Positions 40,988 through 49,490 of a stretch of DNA of 64,000 nucleotides are shown here, one piece after another (the stretch's first letter is position 1; every line of letters starts with the position of its first letter). Made by a program: the position numbers and the translations under genes. Under the pieces are notes generated by a model. That model did not search any database and was not told the DNA's origin. It was given only the letters and a program-made list of their open reading frames with translations. This DNA is from Providencia alcalifaciens (GTDB lineage: Bacteria; Pseudomonadota; Gammaproteobacteria; Enterobacterales; Enterobacteriaceae), in assembly GCF_020271745.1 (NCBI RefSeq), contig NZ_CP084296.1, positions 4,092,001-4,156,000 on the forward strand, in the 5' to 3' direction.

Positions 40988-42427
40988 TTATTCGTTCTCT
41001 GCGGTTAAAGGCAATTCAATTCGGAAGCAAACATCCGCTGATTTATGTGGCACTAGTGATAATTCACCACCCATCTGCTTAATACAATCTTGCGCGATGC
41101 TAAGCCCTAACCCACTTCCTTTGACGGCGCCTTTTCTTTGGAGGCTGCCTTGATAGAAAGGTTCAAAAATCATATTTTGCTCAGACTCAGGGATAGGCGT
41201 GCCCGTATTGGCAACCTCAATAAGTAATTTATTCCCTGTCCTGCGGCTTGAGATCCAAATATTACCTGATTCGCCACCATAGTGCACCGCATTGGAATAG
41301 ATATTATCAATAACCCTTCCGAGTAAGGTCGGTTCTGCAAGGCAACTTTCCACTTTTAAGCGGACATCAGTGGTAATATCTTTCGCTCTTGCGGGTAAAT
41401 TATGTGCATTAACAATATCTTCAATAAGTTTTTTTAAATCGACGTGCTGGGCAACTGGCGGCTCATCAACTAATTTCCGATTATAGTCAAGAAGCTGTTC
41501 AATAAGTTGCTGAAGATGCTTACTGCTCTGGTCAAGAATTTCAACCACCTCTTTTTGTGAGCTAGTTAACGGGCCGGCAACCTCATCCGCCAATAATTCC
41601 GTTCCTTCTCGCATACTGGCTAATGGTGTTTTCAGCTCATGGGAAATATGGCGTAAAAACTCATGACGCTGGGATTCTAACCAAGCCAACCGCTCACTTA
41701 ACCAAATAATTCGCTGAGCAATAATCCGCAGCTCTCTTGGACCTTTAAAACGGTCAGTATCATTTTCCAGAGTCAGTCCCGTCCCTAAGCGGTTAATCAT
41801 GCGTTCAATGATTTTAACCGGGCCGATAATCATACGAGTAAATAATGTCACCAACAGCGCGCTCAACAAGAATAGGATCAATGTTTGCCAACCAAATAGT
41901 TGTCCTTTATTGGCAATCGCTTTTTGAAGCTGTTCACCGCGGCTGAAAATAACCTCTCGAGTTTGCTGAACGACAGCCGTATTTTGCGCAGAGAATTGCT
42001 CTAAAACTTTGGTAGTGGCTTCCATCGGCTCATTATTTTCACAACTAATCACCTTCAGTTTTTGCAATCCAGTAAATAGCCCTAACACTTCAGGTGTCTC
42101 TGGCAAAATGGTTTTTTGGCGTTCCAGCATCTGTTCATAATCAGCAAACTGCTTTTGATACTGCGTCTGTAAGGCTTTATCTTGTAATACACAATACTGG
42201 CGATAGCTGCGCTCCATTTCTAGCGCGAGGCTACTCATCGCTTCACTGCGCCGAGCATCAATCAGCGTGGTTTTATTGATATCTGCCGCTTGGTTACTCA
42301 ATTGTTCTAGACTTTGATAAGCCTGATAAGCCAATACCAATAATGGCAAAAGGACTAACCAAAAAGCCATGACCACTAACTGCCGCAATGAGCGCGGAAA
42401 AAGGCGCAATTTACTCAACGCATTCAT
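40988..42427 (-). CDS. glrK: Sensor histidine kinase GlrK (QseE)
   Basis: The protein has 479 residues: a membrane segment near the N-terminus (LVVMAFWLVLLPLLVLAY), a helical periplasmic domain, a second membrane segment (about 175-195), HAMP, a HisKA H-box with HISHELKTPLAS, and a HATPase domain with SNAVHYG and GSGLGLSIAQ. It phosphorylates GlrR. It is the first coding gene after glmY in the unit glrK-glrQ-glrR-nadE-glnB. Confidence 0.95.
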   Translation of the reverse strand: MNALSKLRLFPRSLRQLVVMAFWLVLLPLLVLAYQAYQSLEQLSNQAADINKTTLIDARRSEAMSSLALEMERSYRQYCVLQDKALQTQYQKQFADYEQMLERQKTILPETPEVLGLFTGLQKLKVISCENNEPMEATTKVLEQFSAQNTAVVQQTREVIFSRGEQLQKAIANKGQLFGWQTLILFLLSALLVTLFTRMIIGPVKIIERMINRLGTGLTLENDTDRFKGPRELRIIAQRIIWLSERLAWLESQRHEFLRHISHELKTPLASMREGTELLADEVAGPLTSSQKEVVEILDQSSKHLQQLIEQLLDYNRKLVDEPPVAQHVDLKKLIEDIVNAHNLPARAKDITTDVRLKVESCLAEPTLLGRVIDNIYSNAVHYGGESGNIWISSRRTGNKLLIEVANTGTPIPESEQNMIFEPFYQGSLQRKGAVKGSGLGLSIAQDCIKQMGGELSLVPHKSADVCFRIELPLTAENE

Positions 42428-42651
42428 CTCTTACCTATTTATATGTAATTCAATGGTAGCAGAACTCCCGTTAATGCGAAAAGTGCTGTTTACATTGATG
42501 ATAGATAAACCATTAGACAGATAGATAGCAATGAACATGCCAAAAAAGTGGATGAAACGTGAATGATTTCAGATAAATAGATTAAATATACTGCGATTGA
42601 ATAAAAGGATAAATCCGATAGGGAGAAAAGTTGATGCCCCAGAAATGGGAA

Positions 42652-42683
42652 GGCGGAGGAAAGAATTGCTTCTCACCTCCGCC
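42652..42683 (-). other. Strong hairpin with GCAA loop downstream of glmY
   Basis: On the minus strand GGCGGAGG pairs with CCTCCGCC, continuing through five more pairs (one G-T) to a GNRA-type GCAA tetraloop. The better pairing on the minus strand suggests a role in the glmY-glrK transcript, perhaps as the glmY 3' boundary; the T-run after it is weak. Confidence 0.45.
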
Positions 42684-42692
42684 AGCGATACT

Positions 42693-42721
42693 CGACATTA
42701 CGCTTGAGTGTCGATTTTTTT
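42693..42721 (+). terminator. Plus-strand intrinsic terminator
   Basis: CGACATT (42693-42699) pairs with AGTGTCG (42707-42713) followed by ATTTTTTT. It terminates something transcribed rightwards, but no annotated gene points that way here. Confidence 0.7.
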
Positions 42722-42744
42722 GCATATGATTATGTCTTTTATTA

Positions 42745-42930
42745 AAGATAATCATATAGGTGGTGCCTCACTCCACGTGTCGCCCTGTGTTTGATAAGGC
42801 TCGAAAGCGAATATCGATGATTTGGACGGTAGGCACCTTACTTTGGCATCATTCGGGTTTTATGTGGTATGTTCCCATTTGCTAGGTTTCCCCAAGCTTG
42901 GACCTACATAAGCAATTGAATGAGCAACTG
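42745..42930 (-). ncRNA. glmY: GlmY-type small regulatory RNA
   Basis: The minus strand from about 42930 begins AGTTGCTCATTCAATTGC then TTATGT, the conserved 5' end of GlmY/GlmZ. CATTC pairs with GAATG and TTATG with CATAA, making the first stem-loop. Later segments GGTGCCTACCGTCC and GAGTGAGGCACCACC resemble E. coli GlmZ. The position upstream of glrK and the sigma-54/GlrR promoter identify it as glmY. GlmY sequesters RapZ, sparing GlmZ and raising GlmS. The 3' end is approximate, set by the usual ~184-nt length. Confidence 0.82.
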
Positions 42931-42940
42931 ATAGATATAA

Positions 42941-42957
42941 TGCACAACCCGTGCCAA
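42941..42957 (-). promoter_or_regulatory. Sigma-54 promoter of glmY
   Basis: On the minus strand, TTGGCACGGGTTGTGCA fits the -24/-12 consensus TGGCACG-N4-TTGCA with one change at -12. The predicted start at about 42929-42930 coincides with the 5' end of the GlmY sequence. A T/A-rich -10-like segment overlaps, as with the dual promoters known in E. coli. Confidence 0.85.
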
Positions 42958-43072
42958 CATTTCAATAATATTTTTATCCAATTGATTTTTATATAAATTT
43001 ATTTTCTTATTTATTCATATCATTTTTGAATTGTTATGAATGCAAAGAAATGCCATTAACTCACTACGAATC

Positions 43073-43090
43073 TGTCTCCAATTTAAGACA
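43073..43090. promoter_or_regulatory. GlrR box 1 (proximal)
   Basis: TGTC-N10-GACA exactly, about 145 bases upstream of the glmY start. Confidence 0.85.
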
Positions 43091-43135
43091 GTCAACACCT
43101 TAATTTATAAAATTCTTATTTATCAACATGATAAA

Positions 43136-43153
43136 TGTCTCCTTTTAGAGACA
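43136..43153. promoter_or_regulatory. GlrR box 2
   Basis: TGTC-N10-GACA exactly, 63 bases (six helical turns) further upstream than box 1. Confidence 0.85.
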
Positions 43154-43168
43154 CTACAGTACCATGTT

Positions 43169-43186
43169 TGTCGCTAATATTAGACA
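43169..43186. promoter_or_regulatory. GlrR box 3 (distal)
   Basis: TGTC-N10-GACA exactly, 33 bases (three helical turns) beyond box 2. The AT-rich DNA between the boxes and the promoter could hold an IHF bend, as in E. coli. Confidence 0.85.
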
Positions 43187-43352
43187 TCACCATCAAATGT
43201 CCCTGAATCAACCACTACGTTCGACTTAACCCAGTGATCTTATTGTTTTTTATATTAGCATGGTCAATTTATGATTTTGGCTGTTCCCGCCTTCCCTACG
43301 ATACTTAAGACTCCTAACGAAAACATGTTACTACCCCCTATACGGAGACTCT

Positions 43353-44378
43353 ATGAGCTTGTCGTTATCCCACTCTTTTTCGCATCTGGAACCAGGCATT
43401 CGATTACTTCACAAATCTGTTGGTTTTATTTTTCAGGCGGCTTTACGTGCGGCCGTGAAATTAGAGTTAGCTGAACATCTGCAAAACGGCCCCCAAACCG
43501 CAAAGCAAATTGCACAAAAAATTGATGCTAATGCCACGATGATCCATCAAATTTTACGCCTACTTGCGACACAGAATATTTTTACAGCAATTGATAAGCA
43601 TCGATTCGCAATCACACCAGAGGCTGAATTCCTCCTCGCAGACCATCCATATTCCTTACATGATGCCGTGCTAATGTTCACTGATGACACGTTTTGGAAG
43701 CCTTCATTATATTTTGCAGAAATGACTCTGGGGGAGCCTATATTTGAACGTCTGTTTGGCGGAAGTTTCTTTGAATATTGGGAAAAAAAGGCCAATCATC
43801 CGGGTAACTTTCATGATGGAATGACCTCATTTGCATCCATAGAAAATCCATTTATCACAGCCAAGTATTCTTTCCCCCCAAATAGCACAATTACCGATAT
43901 TGGCGGTGGAACGGGAGGTTTACTCCTTGAAGTATTAAAAGTAAATCCAGAAACAAACGGTATTCTCTTCGATATGAAAGCCGTGACAGATAAACACATT
44001 TTACATAAGTTAAATGATGATAGCCGCTGGAAAATAGAGAATGGCTCTTTCTTTGAAAAAGTCCCGTGCTCAGATTTTTACCTACTCAAATCTATTTGCC
44101 GAGATTGGAATGATGACCATATGATTCAAATACTTAAAATTATTCGTCAGTCGATGAAAAAAACGTCAAAAATATTGTTAATTGATATTCATCTCAACCA
44201 CGGCAATCAACCTAATTTTGGCAAAAACCTTGGTTTACTCTGTGCCAATTTGGTTGTTGGTGCCGATGAACGCACCAAAGAAGAGCTTGAAAATTTATTG
44301 CACCAAGCTGGCTTAAAAGCCACCCACGAAATCAAAACTGACTGTGATTTATCAATTCTTGAAGCCCAAATAAACTAA
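43353..44378 (+). CDS. SAM-dependent O-methyltransferase, COMT/family 2-like
   Basis: The protein has 341 residues. An N-terminal winged-helix dimerisation domain (about 20-95) precedes a Rossmann methyltransferase domain with the SAM motif DIGGGTGG at 182-189. The segment LKSICRDWNDDHMIQIL at about 245-261 corresponds to the HDW region of plant COMT and bacterial relatives, where His is the catalytic base; here the residue is Arg250. CGGAG lies 6 bases before the ATG. Substrate unknown; small phenols or polyketides are typical. It stands between the glmY regulatory region and the uhp genes, with no obvious biosynthetic neighbours. Confidence 0.82.
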   Translation: MSLSLSHSFSHLEPGIRLLHKSVGFIFQAALRAAVKLELAEHLQNGPQTAKQIAQKIDANATMIHQILRLLATQNIFTAIDKHRFAITPEAEFLLADHPYSLHDAVLMFTDDTFWKPSLYFAEMTLGEPIFERLFGGSFFEYWEKKANHPGNFHDGMTSFASIENPFITAKYSFPPNSTITDIGGGTGGLLLEVLKVNPETNGILFDMKAVTDKHILHKLNDDSRWKIENGSFFEKVPCSDFYLLKSICRDWNDDHMIQILKIIRQSMKKTSKILLIDIHLNHGNQPNFGKNLGLLCANLVVGADERTKEELENLLHQAGLKATHEIKTDCDLSILEAQIN

Positions 44379-44643
44379 TCCCTTTCTCGCACTCGCTTTT
44401 ACGGTATTTTAGCAGCGAGTGTATGAAAACTCAGCGAACCCTATTTTATTTGATGGCAAACCCGCCTCATCCCCAAATAAAATATTGCCATCCTATTTAT
44501 TATCGCTATGATCCTGCGCGTTTCATTTCTGATGTACGTCAGAATTTCATGTTATTCCGCTAGCTTATCCATCCCTATATTGATATAAGACTGGCAAATG
44601 GTCTCCTACTTACTTTTGATACTACAGTCCTCAATACAATAAA
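44379..44643. other. Intergenic region upstream of uhpA
   Basis: No gene is visible. TTCTGA (44527-44532) and TCAGAA (44539-44544) form an inverted repeat around TGTACG about 100 bases before uhpA; it could be an operator or a small hairpin. The uhpA promoter must lie here or further upstream. Confidence 0.4.
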
Positions 44644-45270
44644 ATGATAAAAATAGCCCTTATTGATGACCATATTGTTGTTCGCTCCGGCTTTGCCCAA
44701 TTACTGACGTTAGAACCTGACATTAGTATTGTGGGGCAATATGCGAGTGCACAAGAAGCATGGCCACACCTAATTAGCCTTGATATTGACGTGGCAATCA
44801 TGGATATTTCAATGCCAGATGAGAGCGGTTTACAACTATTAACCCGTTTACGTAAAAAAAAGCCCGACTTTCGTACTATTATTTTAAGCATCTATGACAC
44901 CCCTGCTTTCGTGCAAAGTGCACTCGATGCAGGTGCCAGTGCCTATCTCACCAAATGCTGTGGACCTGAAGAATTAGTCCAGGCGGTACGCTCTGTTCAC
45001 CAAGGTGGATGCTACCTATGCGCTGATGCAATGCGAGCCTTGCGCCAAACACCACAGCAAAAACAAGGTATTCAAGAGCTCACTAACCGTGAGCGCGAAG
45101 TCTTTAATTTACTGGTGACAGGCCTCAGTGTGAAAGTCATTGCGGAACAATTAAACCTCAGCCATAAAACAGTGCATGTACATCGCGCGAATGTCCTCGG
45201 GAAATTGCAATGCGAAAATACCATTGATTTAGTGCACTACGCCTTAGAACACAATATTATTTCTCGATAG
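44644..45270 (+). CDS. uhpA: UhpA-type response regulator
   Basis: The protein has 208 residues: a receiver domain opening IALIDDHIVVRSGFAQLL, phospho-acceptor Asp54 (AIMDISMPDESG) and a C-terminal LuxR/NarL helix-turn-helix (LTNREREVFNLLVTGLSVKV, KTVHVHRANVLGKL). It closely parallels E. coli UhpA, whose phosphorylated form switches on hexose-phosphate uptake. Here the likely target is the downstream afuABC, since uhpT is absent. Followed by uhpB after a short repeat. Confidence 0.92.
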   Translation: MIKIALIDDHIVVRSGFAQLLTLEPDISIVGQYASAQEAWPHLISLDIDVAIMDISMPDESGLQLLTRLRKKKPDFRTIILSIYDTPAFVQSALDAGASAYLTKCCGPEELVQAVRSVHQGGCYLCADAMRALRQTPQQKQGIQELTNREREVFNLLVTGLSVKVIAEQLNLSHKTVHVHRANVLGKLQCENTIDLVHYALEHNIISR

Positions 45271-45287
45271 GTAGATTTTCGATCCAA

Positions 45288-45327
45288 CAAGGTAACGTCC
45301 CAGCAAGGTAACGTCCCAGCAAGGTAA
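45288..45327 (+). repeat. 16-bp tandem repeat carrying the uhpB ribosome-binding site
   Basis: Two complete copies of CAAGGTAACGTCCCAG (45288-45303, 45304-45319) and a half copy (45320-45327). The AAGG of the last copy is the Shine-Dalgarno of uhpB (ATG 45334). Loss or gain of a unit would leave the ribosome site in place. Confidence 0.85.
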
Positions 45328-45333
45328 ATAGTA

Positions 45334-46860
45334 ATGAACAAAGCGGCTCGTTTAGGATTACAGTCTCTATTCCTATTATTTACCTATTCACTGATTTGGG
45401 TGGGATTATGGATCATTGGCTTTTATCTTAGCCAAAATAGCTTTCAAGCCACCCTATTTCTACCGCAAGCCTTACGCCTCACCTTGATGATCCTATTATG
45501 GCGACGCTACTGGCCAACCGTTTTACTCGCTGAAGGGCTACTGACCTACTGGCTTGCGCAAGAGCAATTGCTCACTCAACCTGTTTTGCTGTTATCCCCA
45601 ATACTGAGTCTGCTGGTTGCGATGGTTATCCAAAATATTTGGTGGCGATATACGCTTTATTGGCAACGACTTATTTTGTTATTGGCTGGCGTTGCCGCCA
45701 ACAGCATATTCAATGCCTTGCTGTTTGGGCTTTTATCTCAATATTCCATTAGCCAATTATTCTTAACGACATTTACAGGCGGAATTCTCCTCTCCCCCTT
45801 TGTCTATCTTATCTATGAGTACTTGCACGAGCAGCACTATCATATGCTGCTCGACTACGGAACCACGGATAAGCAATTACGTACTTCATTGATTATTTGG
45901 TGTTTTCTTTTTTGCCTCGTCGGCTTAAGTGCCCAAATTTTCTTTGCCCCGGAAATTGAACAACTGATTGTTTTATTAGTCTTTATTCCCAATATTTTCA
46001 TGGCATATCGTTATGGCTGGCAAGGTGGGGTGTTATCCGCATTACTAGGCAGCTTAATCATCACCTTTGCAAGGCAGTTCCAAGGTGCTTTTGATGATCT
46101 CCAAGAGCTACAACTCTTTTTAAGCTCTCAAGCCCTGATTGGTATTGGGTTAGGCATTGCTATCAGCCGCCAAAAACAACTCTCAGGCAACTTACAACGC
46201 TACCGCCAGCGATTAGAAGAAGAGCTTCACGCCCGTCGAGACTTGATGCGTCAATTAGTGCACACCGAAGAAGATGTGAAGAAGGATATCGCCCGTGAAC
46301 TTCATGATGAAATTGGACAAAACATTACCGCGATCCAAATCCAATCGATGCTGGTGAAGAAAACTGCGGCTAACGATTTAAGCTATAATGCTGCTAGCCA
46401 AATCAATGAATTGGCACTACAGATCCACCAAGCTACCCGCCATCTATTGCGCCAATTACGTCCACCTGTACTCGATGAAATGTCCCTCGAAAACGCACTC
46501 ACCCATTTAATCGGTGAATTTGCTTTCAAAGAAAACAATATTCAATGTGACTTTCATTACGGATTAACTGAAACTCCAGCCAATGAAACAGTGTTATTCA
46601 CCCTTTACCGTTTGGTTCAAGAGCTACTGAACAATATCAGCAAGCACGCCAAAGCCACAAAGATCCACATCTCATTAAATCAACAAGGTGACTCGATACA
46701 GCTAATTGTTGATGATAATGGTGTGGGTATTCCTTTTAGCAAACGCACATCAGGCTTCGGTTTACGCGGAATTGAGGAGCGAGTCAGAGCCTTAGGTGGC
46801 GACTGGACGCTAACAACCCAAAGTGGCACCAAAATAATTGTTAACTTGCCCACATTTTGA
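45334..46860 (+). CDS. uhpB: UhpB-type membrane sensor histidine kinase
   Basis: The protein has 508 residues. The N-terminal half is a MASE1-like domain with about eight membrane segments; the C-terminal half is a HisKA_3 dimerisation domain with the phosphorylated His324 in DIARELHDEIGQN, and a HATPase domain (QELLNNISKHAKA, VDDNGVGIP, GFGLRGIEERV). It transmits the UhpC signal to UhpA. Confidence 0.92.
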   Translation: MNKAARLGLQSLFLLFTYSLIWVGLWIIGFYLSQNSFQATLFLPQALRLTLMILLWRRYWPTVLLAEGLLTYWLAQEQLLTQPVLLLSPILSLLVAMVIQNIWWRYTLYWQRLILLLAGVAANSIFNALLFGLLSQYSISQLFLTTFTGGILLSPFVYLIYEYLHEQHYHMLLDYGTTDKQLRTSLIIWCFLFCLVGLSAQIFFAPEIEQLIVLLVFIPNIFMAYRYGWQGGVLSALLGSLIITFARQFQGAFDDLQELQLFLSSQALIGIGLGIAISRQKQLSGNLQRYRQRLEEELHARRDLMRQLVHTEEDVKKDIARELHDEIGQNITAIQIQSMLVKKTAANDLSYNAASQINELALQIHQATRHLLRQLRPPVLDEMSLENALTHLIGEFAFKENNIQCDFHYGLTETPANETVLFTLYRLVQELLNNISKHAKATKIHISLNQQGDSIQLIVDDNGVGIPFSKRTSGFGLRGIEERVRALGGDWTLTTQSGTKIIVNLPTF

Positions 46861-46966
46861 AATGAAATAGTGAAAAACTAGGAATTATTCTTAGCCTCCT
46901 AATACCTTATCTCATCCTTTTATTTAAAAACTTCATTACATTCTGCCAAACGGGAGAAACACAATT

Positions 46967-48289
46967 ATGACGGGTACAAGCAAACTGGATCTGGATAGCA
47001 ATTACCGTTTCTGGCGTCGCCGCCTGATGTTTTCCATGATCATCGGTTATGCTGCGTTTTACCTTACCCGTAAAAGCTTTAATTTTGTGATGCCCGTTAT
47101 GCAGGCGGAATTATTTTTAGACAAAAGTGATATTGGTTGGATCGCCTCAGCATTTTACCTTGCGTATGGTCTATCCAAGTTTATATCCGGTATTTTCCAT
47201 GACATTACAGGCTACCGTTGGTTTATGGGTGTTGGCCTCGTGATGACAGGGATCCTCAATATCATTTTTGCCTACTGTTTATCGTTCCCTGCGCTATTAG
47301 TCGTTTGGACGTTAAACGGATTTTTCCAAGGCTGGGGTTGGCCGCCTTGTGCTCGTATTCTCACTCATTGGTACTCACGTAACGAGCGGGGCTTTTGGTG
47401 GGGACTGTGGAATATCTCCATCAATCTTGGGGGAATGGCACTGCCGCTGTTAGCGGCACTGTTGGCTACCCATTACAGTTGGCAAATGGCGCTAATCGTT
47501 CCGGGAATTATTGGGGTTATTTTAGGATTATGGCTATGTCGCCAGCTTCGAGGTACGCCCAAAGAAGAACATTTACCCACCGTGGGGCAGTGGCGACATG
47601 ATGCATTAGAGTTACGCCAAGAGCAGCTTTCTCCCCCGCAATCCATGTGGGTGATTTTAAAACAAACTATTGTGTTTAACCCAATGATTTGGCTGCTCGG
47701 TTTCACCTACATTTTGGTTTATCTCATCCGTATTGGGATAAACGATTGGGGAAATTTATGGCTAACCGAAACACACGGAAGCAATTTATTAAGCGCCAAT
47801 GCCACGTTAGCTCTGTTTGAATTAGGTGGTTTATTAGGTGCATTGTGCGCAGGTTGGGGTTCCGACCTCCTGTTTCGAGGACAACGCGCACCGATGATTT
47901 TGCTGTTTTCCTTAGGGTTATTCGTTTCTGTGAATGCCCTATGGTTAATACCAATTCATCACTATGGGCTATTAGCTGCGTGCTTCTTAGCCAACGGTTT
48001 CTTTGTATTTGGACCACAGATGTTAGTTGGTCTAGCTGCTACAGAATATTGTCATAAAAAGGCAGCTGGAACGGTAACGGGTTATCTTGGATTGTACGCT
48101 TATCTTGGGGCGGCAATCGCAGGATGGCCGCTCTCTCAAGTGATTGCCAATTATGGTTGGTCAGGGATGTTTACCTTACTTGCCAGTGCAGCCGCTTTGA
48201 TGGGGCTCCTACTGATGCCTCTTTTGATTGCCAATGTGAGCAAAAGAGAACATTTAGCCGGTGCAGTTTCACCGACACATAATAAATAA
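46967..48289 (+). CDS. uhpC: UhpC-type phosphosugar sensor (MFS, organophosphate family)
   Basis: The protein has 440 residues with 12 membrane segments. Motifs of the organophosphate:Pi antiporter family include YLTRKSFNFVMP with Arg35 (the phosphate-binding arginine near helix 1) and GFFQGWGWPPCARILTHWY, a near-perfect family signature. Size, place after uhpB and neighbours favour the receptor UhpC over the transporter UhpT. It would sense external glucose-6-phosphate. Confidence 0.88.
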   Translation: MTGTSKLDLDSNYRFWRRRLMFSMIIGYAAFYLTRKSFNFVMPVMQAELFLDKSDIGWIASAFYLAYGLSKFISGIFHDITGYRWFMGVGLVMTGILNIIFAYCLSFPALLVVWTLNGFFQGWGWPPCARILTHWYSRNERGFWWGLWNISINLGGMALPLLAALLATHYSWQMALIVPGIIGVILGLWLCRQLRGTPKEEHLPTVGQWRHDALELRQEQLSPPQSMWVILKQTIVFNPMIWLLGFTYILVYLIRIGINDWGNLWLTETHGSNLLSANATLALFELGGLLGALCAGWGSDLLFRGQRAPMILLFSLGLFVSVNALWLIPIHHYGLLAACFLANGFFVFGPQMLVGLAATEYCHKKAAGTVTGYLGLYAYLGAAIAGWPLSQVIANYGWSGMFTLLASAAALMGLLLMPLLIANVSKREHLAGAVSPTHNK

Positions 48290-48323
48290 TAGTTAATCCG
48301 AAAACGTGAATAAAGGACTGACA

Positions 48324-49355
48324 ATGAAACTTAAGACTCTCTCTACACTTGTTGCAGCAGGTTTATCCCTTGCCGCTATTACGACCACTGCAAACGCAGC
48401 AGGTCGTTTAGTGGTTTACTGTAGTGCCACCAACGCAATGTGCGAAGCGGAAACGCAAGCATTCGCCAAGAAATACGACGTTAAAACTACGTTTGTTCGA
48501 AACGGTTCAGGCAGTACTTTAGCGAAAATCGAAGCTGAAAAACGTAACCCTCAAGCAGACGTTTGGTATGGCGGAACCTTAGATCCACACTCACAAGCCG
48601 GTGAAATGGATCTGCTAGAGCCGTACAAATCCCCTAACCTGTCTCAAATCATGCCACAATTCCAAGATCCAGCTAAACGCAAAGGCAACTACTCTTCTGC
48701 GGTTTATATCGGTATCTTAGGCTTTGGTGTGAATAAAGATCGCTTAAAAGAGAAAGGGTTACCAATTCCTACTTGCTGGAAAGATCTGACTAAGCCTGAA
48801 TATAAAGGCGAAATTCAAATCGCGGATCCACAAAGTTCAGGGACTGCTTACACTGCATTGGCAACGTTTGACCAACTTTGGGGTAACGAGCAAGCCTTTG
48901 ATTACCTGAAAAAACTGAACGCTAACATCTCCCAATACACCAAATCAGGTATTGCCCCAGCGCGTAACGCGGCTCGCGGCGAATCTGCTATCGGTATCGG
49001 CTTCCTGCATGACTACTCTTTAGAAGTTGAAAATGGTGCACCATTAGAGTTAATCGCGCCATGTGAAGGGACAGGCTATGAAATCGGCGGGATCAGTATT
49101 CTGAAAAACGCACGTAACATGGACAACGCAAAACTGTTCGTGGATTTCGTTCTGTCTAAAGAAGCCCAAGAACTGAGCTGGAAACAAGGTCAGTCTTACC
49201 AAATCCTGACCAACACCACCGCAGAGTCTTCTCCACTGTCTCTGAAACTCAAAGACTTAAACTTAATCAACTACGATATGGATAAATACGGCGATGCTGA
49301 AGTCCGTAAGAACCTGATCAACAAGTGGGTTACTGAAGTTAAAATGAGTAAATAA
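48324..49355 (+). CDS. afuA: AfuA-type periplasmic phosphosugar-binding protein
   Basis: The protein has 343 residues from MKLKTLSTLVAAG, preceded by AGGA; an upstream GTG adds six residues and is less likely. A signal peptide is cleaved near TANA-AGRLVVY. The rest is the Fbp/AfuA-type class of solute-binding protein (NPQADVWYGGTLDPH, ADPQSSGTAYTALATF). Once annotated as ferric-iron binding, AfuA of Actinobacillus and enteric pathogens was shown to bind hexose phosphates; the uhp neighbours favour that role here. Confidence 0.9.
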   Translation: MKLKTLSTLVAAGLSLAAITTTANAAGRLVVYCSATNAMCEAETQAFAKKYDVKTTFVRNGSGSTLAKIEAEKRNPQADVWYGGTLDPHSQAGEMDLLEPYKSPNLSQIMPQFQDPAKRKGNYSSAVYIGILGFGVNKDRLKEKGLPIPTCWKDLTKPEYKGEIQIADPQSSGTAYTALATFDQLWGNEQAFDYLKKLNANISQYTKSGIAPARNAARGESAIGIGFLHDYSLEVENGAPLELIAPCEGTGYEIGGISILKNARNMDNAKLFVDFVLSKEAQELSWKQGQSYQILTNTTAESSPLSLKLKDLNLINYDMDKYGDAEVRKNLINKWVTEVKMSK

Positions 49356-49364
49356 GATGTTGGG

Positions 49365-49385
49365 TGCGGCGCCTGTCGCCGCACT
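49365..49385 (+). other. GC-rich hairpin downstream of afuA
   Basis: GTGCGGCG (49365-49372) pairs with CGCCGCAC (49378-49385) around a 5-base loop, 9 bases after the stop. No T-run follows, so it probably protects the afuA message, giving more binding protein than permease. Confidence 0.65.
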
Positions 49386-49473
49386 TTACCTGATTGACTC
49401 ACGTATGACTCGCAAGCTTCGCGATTTAGTGTATTAGCTACTTACTATAAAAAATGATGCCAAATAAAAGAGT

Positions 49474-49490
49474 GTCTGCCCTACGCAGAC
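49474..49490 (+). other. Second hairpin in the afuA-afuB spacer
   Basis: GTCTGC (49474-49479) pairs with GCAGAC (49485-49490) around CCTAC. Confidence 0.5.

Larger units (their letters stand above)
42599..42722 (+). ncRNA. Candidate plus-strand small RNA or micro-protein transcript
   Basis: Opposite the glmY-glrK spacer, the plus strand shows a possible promoter (TGATTT 42564-42569, 17 bases, TATACT 42587-42592), a Shine-Dalgarno GGGAG (621-625 plus 42000), an ATG 8 bases later at 42634 opening a 31-codon frame (MPQKWEGGGKNCFSPPPAIL and so on, stop 42727-42729), and a hairpin with seven T at 42693-42721. I know no matching small RNA. The reading frame runs through the terminator, so either the RNA or the peptide, not both in this form, is likely real. 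Speculative. Confidence 0.3.

Noticed and set aside
43271-43474. Small plus-strand frame before the O-methyltransferase
   Set aside because: It overlaps the methyltransferase in another frame, has no ribosome site and resembles nothing; the methyltransferase start is well supported.
46967-48289. Reading this gene as the transporter uhpT
   Set aside because: Size, position after uhpA-uhpB and overall resemblance favour the receptor UhpC; a sequence comparison would settle it.
48306-48323. GTG start six codons before AfuA
   Set aside because: The signal peptide and AGGA site fit the ATG at 48324.
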